This document shows positions 17,279 to 26,063 of a DNA stretch of 64,000 nucleotides, one piece after another. The position numbers and the translations under genes are program-made. Position 1 is the stretch's first letter; every line of letters begins with the position of its first letter. The notes beneath the pieces are model-generated. The model saw only the letters and a program-made list of their open reading frames with translations, did not search any database and had not been told where the DNA came from. The stretch is from CAVQJU01 sp963755195 (GTDB lineage: Bacteria > Acidobacteriota > Vicinamibacteria > Vicinamibacterales > CAVVIG01): contig CAVWIZ010000004.1 of assembly GCA_963755195.1 (NCBI GenBank), forward strand, positions 434,001 to 498,000, read 5' to 3'.

Positions 17279-18730
17279 TCAGTGAACGGTCGTCGAGCGA
17301 CTCGCGCGCCTGGCCGCGGCGAGTTGGAGGAAGCTCCACTCTCGGGTCGGGCCCATCGGCCCCGCAGGTACATGGAGCGCGAGACCGCAGAGCAGCGCGC
17401 ACAACAGGGCGTTGGCGGGGATTTGAAGGCTGAACTCGACGAGTTCCTGCGAAGCGATGCCGATGAGCCCGATGATGGCGCCGCGGCGAATCCAATACGC
17501 CAGCGTTTCCCTGGTGTCGCGCTGGGCCCGTGCCATGGCCTGGCGGCCGAATGCGACGACGAGAAAGAGCGCCACGCCCGTGCCGATGAGGCCAACCTCG
17601 GCTACCAGCTGCAGGTAGTCGCTATGCGCGGCGTCGAAATGGAAGGGGAGGTTGGCGTCGGCAGACTCCGAGAGGAGGGTGGCCACGCCGTACGTGTTCC
17701 AGCCGGTTCCCAGGAACGGGAAATGGCGGATGATCGTTGCGGCGTCGGTCCACGCCGGCATCCGCGGCGCGATGAGTGGATCGCCGGTGAAACGATCCAG
17801 GATCGGATCGAAGGCCGTCGAGAACAACCCGATCACGACGACGAGCAGGAGAGCCGAGACCACACGCGCTCGCAGGCGGGTTCGCGACGCCATCCATTCG
17901 GTCGCCACCAGCACGAGCACGACACCGGTGATGGCCGACCGCGACGTCGTCAGCGCGACGGCGAGCACCATCACGGCGACGGTCGAGGTCGCGAGCAGCC
18001 AGCGATTGCCGCCAGCCGAAGAGAGCCATCTGACGAAGTCTCTCCCGCGCCGCGACTCGAGCCGCGGAGCGCTGCCGGCCTGCGCATGGGCGTACGCCAC
18101 CGTCAGCGCAATCGCCATGATCATCCATCCGCCGAAGTGATTCCGATTGATGAACGGTCCGAATGGTGTCGTGTGAGCGGGCGCGCTCCACAGCCCATAG
18201 ATCAGACGATCCTGCGCCCCGACGTCGACGATGCCGACGAGCGCGACCACCAGACCTGCGCCGGAAATCCCGATCGCGAACGCGTTCAGCGTTTCGCCGC
18301 CGATCGCGGCCGTGGCGAACACCACCGCCACAAGCACCACCACAAACGCGACGCCGACCATCGTCTTGAACGGGTCGATGCTGAGCGTATGCCACGGTGC
18401 GCTCATGCCCGTCGCGCCCATGGCGAGCGCGCCGGCGTACTTCAGATCCTGGACGCGCAGAAATGCGTCGGTATGAGGCGATATGAGGACGAGCAGGCGC
18501 CGGGGAATCGGCACCAACTGGACGCCGATCGATGCGAACCAGATTGCCGCGCCCAGCGCGAGCTCGCGCGGGATGCAGGCTCGCGCCGTGCCTCGACGCA
18601 GCGTGTCCGCCGCCACCGCGGCAGCCACGATCAACATCGGCACGAACCCGGGCGGGTAGACGGCGCCAAACGCGAGCGTCGCCGCCAGCAGCAGGCCAAC
18701 CAGAAGAAACGCGCGTGCGTAAGGCGTCAA
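17279..18730 (-). CDS. O-antigen ligase/polymerase family membrane protein (Wzy_C)
   Basis: Multi-spanning inner-membrane protein of 483 residues with about 12 hydrophobic segments. The central signature FGPFINRNHFGGWMIMAIAL and the large periplasmic loop ending in FPFLGTGWNTYGVA and FDAAHSDYLQLVAEVGLIG are characteristic of Wzy_C proteins that ligate or polymerise lipid-linked sugar chains. It begins 18 bases after the BY-kinase gene, so both belong to one transcript for exopolysaccharide or capsule export. Ligase and polymerase cannot be told apart from sequence alone. Confidence 0.88.
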   Translation of the reverse strand: MTPYARAFLLVGLLLAATLAFGAVYPPGFVPMLIVAAAVAADTLRRGTARACIPRELALGAAIWFASIGVQLVPIPRRLLVLISPHTDAFLRVQDLKYAGALAMGATGMSAPWHTLSIDPFKTMVGVAFVVVLVAVVFATAAIGGETLNAFAIGISGAGLVVALVGIVDVGAQDRLIYGLWSAPAHTTPFGPFINRNHFGGWMIMAIALTVAYAHAQAGSAPRLESRRGRDFVRWLSSAGGNRWLLATSTVAVMVLAVALTTSRSAITGVVLVLVATEWMASRTRLRARVVSALLLVVVIGLFSTAFDPILDRFTGDPLIAPRMPAWTDAATIIRHFPFLGTGWNTYGVATLLSESADANLPFHFDAAHSDYLQLVAEVGLIGTGVALFLVVAFGRQAMARAQRDTRETLAYWIRRGAIIGLIGIASQELVEFSLQIPANALLCALLCGLALHVPAGPMGPTREWSFLQLAAARRASRSTTVH

Positions 18731-18748
18731 AAAGAGCCTCCGCCAGCC

Positions 18749-20993
18749 CTATCGGAGTTGCAGGACCCGGCGTGGCTCAGCGTCAGCAACGGGCGCCGCA
18801 ACGGGCGCCAACGCGGACTTTTTCGATCGCCGTTCGCTGTACGCGTAATAGGCGGAGCGTTCGTACTGACGGTAATAGTGGGGATAGCGCTTGACGTCTA
18901 CACGGTTGAGGATCACGCCGGTCACTCGCGCCCGCGCCGTCTCGAGCTGGGCCAGGGCGTTCGTGGCATCGCGCCGACTGGTCGCGTCGGCGGCCACCAC
19001 GAACACGACGCTGCTCGTCGCCGCCGCGATGATCGCCGCGTCGGTCACCGCAAGCAGCGGCGGCGTGTCGATGACCACCCAGTCGAACTCGTGCCCGGTC
19101 GCGTGCAGCAGCTTCGTAAACCCCTTCGACGCGAGCAACTGGCTCGGCTGGGGAGGCAGATGGCCCGCCGGCAGGAGCCACAAACCGGGGATGGCGGTTT
19201 CAGTCAGCGCCTCCTGCCATGTGTTCTGGCCGGTCAGTACGTTGGACAATCCGGATTCTCGAGAACGATCCAATCGGTCGTGCAGCACCGGCCGGCGCAT
19301 GTCCGCGTCGATCAGGACAACCCTCTGTCCGGTTTGCGTGAGCGCGATGGCCAGATTGGCCGCGGCGACGCTCTTGCCTTCGCCCGAATTCGTGCTGGTG
19401 ACCGCCACCGTGCACCCGTGCGGCTTCACGTGGGAGAAGATGATGTTCGTCCGCACGGTGTTGAACGCCTCGCAAAATGGCGATGACACGCCCCGCCCGT
19501 GCAGGAGGGGCGCCCCCACCTTCCGCCCGCGGCGTTCCAGAGGAAGCGATCCAAGCAGCGTCAGCCCAAGGTGGCTCTCGATGTCATCCCTGCATGTCAG
19601 GCGATCGTCATAGGCGTCGAGCAGGTACACCGCACACAGAGCGAACACGAGCCCGAACCCAAGCGCGGTCCGCAGGTCGGAAAGGCGGTTCGGGCGGATG
19701 GGCGTCGGCTGCACGTCCGCCGGATCGACAATTTGCACGCCGCCGCCGCCCCCCGAACCGGCCACGTCGTTCTGGCTCGTTCGTTCGAGGAGGTTGTTGA
19801 GCATCTGCCGCGACGACGCCGCGTCGCGCTCGAGCGCCTCGTCGTCGATCGACAGACGGCTGAGCGCCATCGCCTCGTCTTTTTGCTGATTCAGCGCCGA
19901 CGTCAGCCCGCGTTCCTGCGCGACGGCGATTTCGTAGTCCGTTTTGACACCCTGAATCGCTTTTTGAATTTCGACACGCAGCCGTTTCTCCGAGACGCCG
20001 AGCGCCATCCGCACCTTGATCACCTGCGGGTGACGCTCGCCGAATCGCTGCGAAAGCTGGGCCTCCTGGTGCTGCAGGTCCGTGAGCTCGTTACGCGCCT
20101 GCTGCAGGGTCGGCGTGCTGAGGAACGCCAACGCCGCATCGGAGTCGTCGTCCGGCTTGACCCGCATCGCCTGCTGATAGACGGCTTCTTTCTGAATGCG
20201 CTCCGTCTTGGCTTTCGTCAGCGCGGCATTCACGTCCGTCAGCTTTTGAACCACGATGTTCTGCCGATCCGACAGCGAGACGGCGTTGTGCTGCTCGCGA
20301 TAGTGCTGTAGCGCGAGCTCGGCTGTTTCGACCCGCTGCCGCTGCTCGACGAGACGCGTGGACAGCCATGTGCCGGCTTCGTGAAGCGTTTGCTCGCGGA
20401 CGTCGGCATACCGCCGCACATAGGCCTGCGCCACGGCGTTCGCCGCGCGAGCGGCGAAGTCGGCGCTGTGAGCTTCGTACGTGAGGGTCACCAGACGCGT
20501 GCCATAAACCGGCGACACGTGCAGCCCGCCGAGAAAGAGGTCAACGAGCGCCGCATCGACGGTCGAATCCTTTGTTGGTGCGTCTGCCTTGCTGTCATCG
20601 ACCGGGGCGCGGCGGCCCAGGTTGAACGGCAGCGAACGCTTCGTGCTGAGTTCTCGCTGCACGAGGCGCACGTCGGTGATCCCCATGGCCTTGACCGCAA
20701 TACGCGCAACCGCGCGGCTTTGGAGCAGCCGGTACCGAGTGCGGTAGTAGTCCTCGGTTTGAGGCCGGTCGGCCAGGTCTTTGAAGCCGGCGGGATTCGG
20801 CCGGTCTTGCTCGAGAACGAGCTGCACGCGTCCCTCGGTACACGGGAACGGCCGTGGCGGAATAGATGACCGCCCCGACGAATCCGATGACCAGCGTGGT
20901 GACTGCCGCGCCGCGCCGGCGCGAGATCATTTCAAACAGATGAGCCATCGGAATGCGGCCGGCGGCCGGATTCTGCGCCACGACTCTATTCAT
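18749..20993 (-). CDS. Polysaccharide co-polymerase fused to BY-type tyrosine autokinase (one frameshift)
   Basis: Wzc/ExoP-like protein controlling chain length and export of a polysaccharide. The start MNRVVAQNPAAGRIPMAHLF (ATG 20993) leads into Wzz transmembrane helix 1 (VTTLVIGFVGAVIYSATAVP). A frame change near 20838 joins it to the long periplasmic coiled coil, then helix 2 (TALGFGLVFALCAVYLLDAY). The kinase has Walker A TSTNSGEGKSVAAANLA, Walker A' VVLIDADMRRP and Walker B WVVIDTPP. A C-terminal Tyr cluster (YPHYYRQYERSAYYAYSER) provides the autophosphorylation sites. It is the first gene of the run leading to the O-antigen ligase. Confidence 0.92.
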
Positions 20994-21329
20994 GTGAGCT
21001 TTGCCTTGTCCGCGCGCCGGGTAGCGAAAGGAGGTGTTCGCCAGCCAATCGAGCAGCGTTCGAGTACTTTGGTGACGTGTAACGCACAGGAACACGTGAC
21101 GCGTGCAAAGAAGGTTCCGTCAGGGGAGGCGGACGCTTTCTCTGTTGTTTCGTGTGAATCGGGAAAACCAGCGGACTTTTTGGTGTTCAAAACAGCACGT
21201 GGTGTACCGTTTGAGCCTATTCCTGAACAACTACCAATGCCGCAAGAGCTTGGGACTGGTACTGCCCGCACGGCGTTCCAGATCGGTACACGTCGTTACA
21301 GATCTGTGAGCGCGCTTCTGCAGGAGTTG
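20994..21329. other. Intergenic region upstream of the BY-kinase gene
   Basis: This 336-base gap, less GC-rich than its surroundings, holds no convincing gene. It should contain the BY-kinase promoter. The only symmetry noted is ACGTGT-N11-ACACGT (21075-21097), a possible regulator site. ORFs here lack coding character. Confidence 0.4.
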
Positions 21330-21827
21330 TCAGCGCGACTTACTGGCTTCGGTGGTCGCTCTGAGGACTCCCGCCACGCCCGCTGCCGACGCAACCGTCA
21401 CGACAAGCGCGGCAGGACCGATACCCGAAGCTGACGCCGCTCCGATCGCGGCAGCGGCCGGAACCGCGGCGATGGCGACGGCTCCCGCCGTCACGGTCAC
21501 ACCCGTTACCGCCGAGCCCGCCACCACCGAGATCGGCGAACTCACGCCGACAATCTGGCCAGCTTCATTGACGATTTCGACGACGTAGTTGCCTGGGTCG
21601 AGGCCGGCAAAGTTGAACTGGCCCGTCGGGCCGCTTGGCGTCGAAACCGATGGCCGGCCCGACGTAAGACTCCGTAAGCGCACCGTCGCGTTCGCGATCG
21701 GCTGCCCTGATGAGCTTTTCGCGATTCCGGCTATCGAGGCGGCGGGGGCCTGTCCTGCTGGGCCGGCCAGGAGCGACGAGACGTCGAGCAGGGCGAATAC
21801 GAGCGCAAGGATCATCAGTCTACGCAT
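21330..21827 (-). CDS. Secreted protein with a carboxypeptidase-regulatory-like domain
   Basis: A 165-residue exported protein. The signal peptide (MRRLMILALVFALLDVSSLL) is followed by one SpaA/CNA-B-like beta-sandwich: IAGIAKSSSGQPIANATVRL, then TPSGPTGQFNFAGLDPGNYV. A long Ala/Val-rich hydrophobic stretch follows (VTAGAVAIAAVPAAAAIGAA and ALVVTVASAAGVAGV). The hydrophobic tail could be a membrane anchor. It is divergent from the cytochrome gene and upstream of the exopolysaccharide run; a role at the cell surface is inference. Confidence 0.65.
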   Translation of the reverse strand: MRRLMILALVFALLDVSSLLAGPAGQAPAASIAGIAKSSSGQPIANATVRLRSLTSGRPSVSTPSGPTGQFNFAGLDPGNYVVEIVNEAGQIVGVSSPISVVAGSAVTGVTVTAGAVAIAAVPAAAAIGAASASGIGPAALVVTVASAAGVAGVLRATTEASKSR

Positions 21828-22033
21828 CAGAAGCCTCCAGCACCTGGCGATACGCTATACAAGTTTCGGCCCACCCGGCTGGTACCTGCACCCGCGTGAC
21901 GATCGCCACCGTGTGCTGTGCTGGCGGGTTCCGAGCGGTGCCGTGCAGCGTGCGTTCAGCGGACCGGCCGTCAGCGCGATTCCCGCCTTTCCTGCGCTTC
22001 CAGCCCTTCCAGCCTTTTAAATTCGGGAAATCG

Positions 22034-22576
22034 ATGATACATCTCACTGTCATGTCCACCTGGCTTCGCGTCATTCTCCGTGCGACCGCGGTCGCGACTG
22101 TCGCGATGTCCTTGGCGGCCGCGCCGGCGCGTGCTCAGACGCCGGACCCGACCGACATCGCCGAGGGCATGAGGTTGTATCAGCAAAAGGGGAATTGCCA
22201 GGCGTGTCACGGGTGGGCGGCCGACGGCCGCAAGATGGACACGCAGATGCCGGACGGCGCCAACCTGCGCACGACGCGGCTGACGCGCGAGCTGCTCGTC
22301 TTTGCCATCAAGTGTGGACGGCCTGGCAAGGGGATGCCCGCCTTCGATCGGCTCGCCTACACCGATGGCCGGTGCAACGACATCAGGCTCGCCGACCTGA
22401 AGCGCCTCGGGCTGACGCTGTTCGACCCGGGAGCGACGTTTCAGCCGCGCGAGGTGGAGACGCTCGTTGACTTCCTCTACGCCAAAGTGATCGGGAAAGG
22501 CCCGATGGACCGCGCCAAGTGCAGCGAGTTCTGGGGATCGGACGTCGAGGTCTGCAGCAAGGAGTTTCCGAAGTAG
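22034..22576 (+). CDS. Periplasmic c-type cytochrome, mono-haem
   Basis: Exported electron carrier of about 180 residues. A signal peptide (LRATAVATVAMSLAAAPARA) precedes one haem-binding CQACH, in GNCQACHGWAADGRK. The likely axial Met lies in the GRPGKGMPAFDRLAY segment, as in class I cytochromes. ATG 22034 is preceded by GGGAAA; ATG 22052 is an alternative. It is convergent with the dehydrogenase run at 23-28 kb and could accept its electrons, but is not in that operon. Confidence 0.8.
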   Translation: MIHLTVMSTWLRVILRATAVATVAMSLAAAPARAQTPDPTDIAEGMRLYQQKGNCQACHGWAADGRKMDTQMPDGANLRTTRLTRELLVFAIKCGRPGKGMPAFDRLAYTDGRCNDIRLADLKRLGLTLFDPGATFQPREVETLVDFLYAKVIGKGPMDRAKCSEFWGSDVEVCSKEFPK

Positions 22577-22614
22577 ACGTGAACCTTTTCGAGCTCGGCG
22601 CGTAGGTAGGCGGT

Positions 22615-22766
22615 ATGCATCTGCCGCCCGCCAAGCGCGTCGCCCTCACCATCGTCGGCGCCATCGCCGGCATGGCCGTCGCCCATCTCGTGCCTCAGCT
22701 GCTGGCTCAGGCGGCAGCAACCGATGCCGGCCGCCCCGCGTTCGAGGCCGCCTCCCTCGGCGGCAA
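22615..22766 (+). pseudogene. N-terminal remnant of a TIGR03435-family protein
   Basis: ATG 22615 opens a signal-like helix (VALTIVGAIAGMAVAHLVPQ) followed by RPAFEAASLGGN, resembling the PSFEVASVK start of the intact family member in this window. The frame then runs directly into the 25-bp tandem array and codes only for repeat. The body of the gene is lost. Confidence 0.45.
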
Positions 22767-22910
22767 CGGTTTTCAAGGTGCTGGGCGGTCACGGTTTCCA
22801 AGGTGCGGGGCGGCCACGGTTCCCAAAGTGCTCGACGGCCACGGTTTCCAGGGTGCGGGTCGGCCACGGCTTCCAACGTGCTGGACGGCCACGGCTCCCA
22901 ACAAAGTGCG
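22767..22910. repeat. 25-bp tandem array, about 5.7 copies
   Basis: Units start at 22767, 22792, 22817, 22842 and 22867, with a partial one at 22892. The consensus begins CGGTTTCCAAGGTGC and ends GGACGGCCA. The copies differ at several positions each, so the array is old. No spacers occur between units. It abuts the next array. Confidence 0.9.
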
Positions 22911-23086
22911 AGCACCCTATCTGATCGCGCCGAGCACCTTGTGCGTTCGCATTGAGCACCCTATTTTGATCGCGCCCAGCACCCTGCGCGTTCGCATTGA
23001 GCACCCTATCTGATCGCGCCGAGCACCTTGGTCGATCGCGCCCGGCACCCTATCTGATCGCGCCGAGCACCCTGCGTGATCGCTCA
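22910..23086. repeat. 22-bp tandem array, 8 copies
   Basis: Units start at 22910, 22932, 22954, 22977, 22999, 23021, 23043 and 23065. The consensus is GAGCACCCTATCTGATCGCG plus CC; an alternating variant ends GCGTTCGCATT. The last unit contains the stop codon of the molybdopterin subunit gene (TCA at 23084-23086), so the array starts exactly at that gene's 3' end. Confidence 0.92.
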
Positions 23087-25498
23087 GAGTTTTGCCGCTT
23101 TGAGCGCAGCGAGGACGCGCTCAGGACGGAAAGGCACGCGGCGGATGCGGACACCGGTCGCGTCGTAGATCGCGTTGGCGACGGCCGCGATCGTCGGCTT
23201 GCACGACGCCTCGCCGGCCCCGTAGTGAGGCATATCGGGGCGGTTCGGATTGGGATCGCCGTTCACCAGCACGATGTCCATGCTGGCGGGCGCATCGGTG
23301 TGCCTGAGCGTCGGATACGAGGTCCAGTTCACGCTGGTCACCTTCTCGGTGTCGAACGTGGTTTCCTCGTAGAGCGCGCGGCTCACCGAGTGCAGGATGC
23401 CGCCCTCGACCGTGCGGCGCAGCGCCTCGGGGTTGATGACCAGCCCGCAGTCGTGCGCGCACACGAGCCGTTTCACCCAGACGCGGCCGGTTCGACGATT
23501 CACCTCGACTTCGGCGATCTCGGCGGCCACGGTCTGGTTGCGGAACGAGTAGGCGACGCCGCGCCCGGTCAGGATGTCTCCTGTATTCGATGTCGCGATC
23601 GGTTTCGGCGATGGGCGAGCGTCCCACTTGTATGCGTCCGCCGCCGCCTTCAGGACGGCAATCGAGCGCGCACGCCTGAACCCGGTGTCGTCGTCTTTGC
23701 CGGCGGTGAGGAGCTTCATTCGGAACTCGACCGGGTCGGCCTTGGCCGCCGCGGCCAACTCGTCGATGAACGATTCGGACGCGAAGGTGACCTGTGGACC
23801 ATTGGGATCGCGCAGGTTGCCGGTGCGAAGCGGCGTCTCCCACACGAGCGGCAGGCTCACGACGTGCATCGCCGTGCGCCGATTCGGGATGACATACATG
23901 TCCGAGGGTGCGGACGCGCTGCCGGCGGCCGGCGTCGCGCGGCGCTGGCCGATGAGCTGCGCGATGAGCACCGTATCGGGCTCGTTGTATCCGAGATGGC
24001 CATAGTCGGCGGATCGGGCTTCGTAGTCGAGCGCGACCAGTTGGCCCTGGGCGTCAAGTCCCCCGCGCATCTTGAATGTGAAGGCAGGTCCCTTCGTGTC
24101 CCAGGCGGTCTCCTCGTCCCGCATCCACTGGACGCGCACGGGACGGCCGATCTCTCTGGCGAGAAACGCCGCCTCGAAGCCCGCATCGTCGGCCGCGGTG
24201 CGGCCGTAGCCCTGGGATCCCTCCATCCAGATCACGCGGACTCGATCGCGCGGCATCTGCAGGAACTCGGCGACGCCCGCGCGCAGGCCGTAGGATTTCA
24301 TGTCGTTCGAGTAGATCGTCAGCTGATCGTTTGACGGATCGGCCAGCGCATGCGCGGGTCCGAGAGCCACATGCCCCTGGAATGGAAAGTCGTACTCGGC
24401 TTCGACGCGCTTCGCGGCGCCCGACAAGCCCGCGTCGGGATCGCCCGTGACGCTCGGCCTCGAGCTCGACGTGGGTGCGGCCTGCCGAATGTGCGTGAAC
24501 AGATCGTTCGATGCAGGGAAGGGCGCCGTGGCCGGCTTCTCCCAGTTCACCTTCAGCCGCCTGGCCGCGGCGATGGCCTGCTCCTCGCGCTCGCACACGA
24601 CCGCCACGTAGTTGCCCTTGCTGACCACCCGCACCAGCCCCGGCATGCCTCGAACGGAAGACTCGTCGACGCTCGTCAACTTGGCCCCGGCCGTGGGCGG
24701 CTTCACATTACGCGCGTGAACCATTCCGGGAAGCTTCACATCGACGGCCCATGCCGCCGAGCCGTCCACCTTGGGAGGAATGTCGTACCGCTGCGGCGAC
24801 TGGCCGACGATCTTGAGCTCCTGCGTCGTCTTGACCTTGGCCCGGCCCGTCGCCGCGTCGACGTTGGCGCCCGTCAGCGTGACATTGAACCGCTTGCCGC
24901 CGATCAGTTCTCCGTATGTGACTTTCCTGGCAGGATCGGCTTTCACCGAGATCACGCCCGCGCTGACCGCGAGCTGATCGACAGGGACGCCGAACCGTCC
25001 GGCTGCCATGTCCAGCAGGACTCGCCGCGCCTCGGCGGCCGCGCGGCGCATGGGCCAGCCGTCGGTCTGGATCGCATCCGAACCGCCCGATCCGCCCTGG
25101 TCGACGGTGACGTCGGTGCTGCCCATGCGGAGGGTCGTCTTGTCGTAGGCGATGTCGAGTTCGTCGGACATCATCTGCCGGAACGCCGTCCCGGTGCCCT
25201 GTCCGAGATCGGTCTTTCCCACGAAGAACGTGGCGGTGCTGTCTTCGTGAACGACGATCCACGAATCGAGCTGTCTGAAATCGGGATCGGGATACGGCCC
25301 CGCACCGGCCGGCGCCGCCGCTCGTTGGGCGCTCGCCCCGGCGGCAAACGGGCCCGCGACGGCCGCGGCGCCGACGCTCACGACGAAGAGCCCGGAGGTC
25401 TTGAGAAACGCCCTGCGCGAGGCGGGCGCGTTCGACGTTTCCAACAGTTCTTCGAGCCGCTCTTCGATCTGTTTCGGAACGTTTGTGAAGGTTGTCAT
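23084..25498 (-). CDS. Molybdopterin-binding subunit of an aldehyde/isoquinoline-type oxidoreductase (xanthine dehydrogenase family)
   Basis: Large catalytic subunit of 804 residues, IorB/AldF-like. A twin-arginine signal is visible (ASRRAFLKTSGLFVVSVGAA), so the enzyme is exported folded. Further signatures are GKTDLGQGTGTAFRQMMSDE, VDQGGSGGSDAIQTDGWPMR, EGSQGYGRTAADDAGFEAAF, and near the end HYGAGEASCKPTIAAVANAI with the Glu expected at the molybdenum site. It should hydroxylate an aldehyde or N-heterocycle. It follows the 2Fe-2S subunit by 4 bases and is last in a run with a PQQ dehydrogenase and a cytochrome, suggesting periplasmic alcohol-to-acid oxidation. The substrate is not known. 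Confidence 0.92.
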   Translation of the reverse strand: MTTFTNVPKQIEERLEELLETSNAPASRRAFLKTSGLFVVSVGAAAVAGPFAAGASAQRAAAPAGAGPYPDPDFRQLDSWIVVHEDSTATFFVGKTDLGQGTGTAFRQMMSDELDIAYDKTTLRMGSTDVTVDQGGSGGSDAIQTDGWPMRRAAAEARRVLLDMAAGRFGVPVDQLAVSAGVISVKADPARKVTYGELIGGKRFNVTLTGANVDAATGRAKVKTTQELKIVGQSPQRYDIPPKVDGSAAWAVDVKLPGMVHARNVKPPTAGAKLTSVDESSVRGMPGLVRVVSKGNYVAVVCEREEQAIAAARRLKVNWEKPATAPFPASNDLFTHIRQAAPTSSSRPSVTGDPDAGLSGAAKRVEAEYDFPFQGHVALGPAHALADPSNDQLTIYSNDMKSYGLRAGVAEFLQMPRDRVRVIWMEGSQGYGRTAADDAGFEAAFLAREIGRPVRVQWMRDEETAWDTKGPAFTFKMRGGLDAQGQLVALDYEARSADYGHLGYNEPDTVLIAQLIGQRRATPAAGSASAPSDMYVIPNRRTAMHVVSLPLVWETPLRTGNLRDPNGPQVTFASESFIDELAAAAKADPVEFRMKLLTAGKDDDTGFRRARSIAVLKAAADAYKWDARPSPKPIATSNTGDILTGRGVAYSFRNQTVAAEIAEVEVNRRTGRVWVKRLVCAHDCGLVINPEALRRTVEGGILHSVSRALYEETTFDTEKVTSVNWTSYPTLRHTDAPASMDIVLVNGDPNPNRPDMPHYGAGEASCKPTIAAVANAIYDATGVRIRRVPFRPERVLAALKAAKL

Positions 25499-25502
25499 GG
25501 CG

Positions 25503-25964
25503 CTAACCCCTCGCGCTGGCGGCGCGCTTGATGGCGGCCTGGACCCGGTAGTACGTCATGCAGCGGCACAATACGCCGGCCATGCCCTCGCGGATTTGCG
25601 CATCGGTGGGATTGGGATTGCGGTCGAGGAGCGCCTTGGCGGTCATCATCTGTCCGTTCTGGCAGAAGCCGCACTGCGGGACCTGCTCGTCGATCCAGGC
25701 CTGCTGGACCGGGTGGAGCTTGCCGTCCTTGGAGAGGCCCTCGAGCGTCGTGATCTCGCCCTTCACGGCAGACACCGGCGTGATACACGACCGCGTGGCG
25801 GCGCCGTTGATGATCACAGTACAGGCCCCGCACTGGCCAAGCCCGCAGCCAAACCGCGGACCATGCAAATCGAGGTCATTGCGCAGGACGTACAGCAGCG
25901 GCGTCGAAGGCTCGACGTCCACGGCATGCCTTCTTCCGTTCACGGTCAAGGTCACGTTGCTCAT
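25503..25964 (-). CDS. 2Fe-2S subunit of the molybdenum hydroxylase
   Basis: Small subunit of 153 residues with two 2Fe-2S clusters. The N-terminal plant-type ferredoxin motif is GPRFGCGLGQCGACTVIING with the fourth Cys in TRSCITP; the second cluster uses QCGFCQNGQMM and LCRCMTYYR. MSNVTLTVNG at 25964 is chosen because the family starts here; the open frame extends 17 codons upstream without homology. It has no signal peptide, so it probably rides through the Tat pathway with the large subunit, 4 bases downstream. It passes electrons from the Mo site to a cytochrome. Confidence 0.95.
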   Translation of the reverse strand: MSNVTLTVNGRRHAVDVEPSTPLLYVLRNDLDLHGPRFGCGLGQCGACTVIINGAATRSCITPVSAVKGEITTLEGLSKDGKLHPVQQAWIDEQVPQCGFCQNGQMMTAKALLDRNPNPTDAQIREGMAGVLCRCMTYYRVQAAIKRAASARG

Positions 25965-26063
25965 TTTCCTGTCGCCCCTGGCGTACGTGGGGCGGCCCTT
26001 TTGCGCCTTCGCCAAGGCTCGGCGGACCGCCGTAGCTCTAGCGAGGCTGGTCAGGGCCGCGGT

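Noticed and set aside
17150..19486. Plus-strand 778-codon open frame
   Set aside because: It is antisense to the O-antigen ligase and BY-kinase genes and is an Arg/His/Asp-rich shadow typical of high-GC DNA.
22767..23086. Possible CRISPR array
   Set aside because: Units of 25 and 22 bp are head-to-tail with no spacers, drift in sequence from copy to copy, and no cas genes are nearby.
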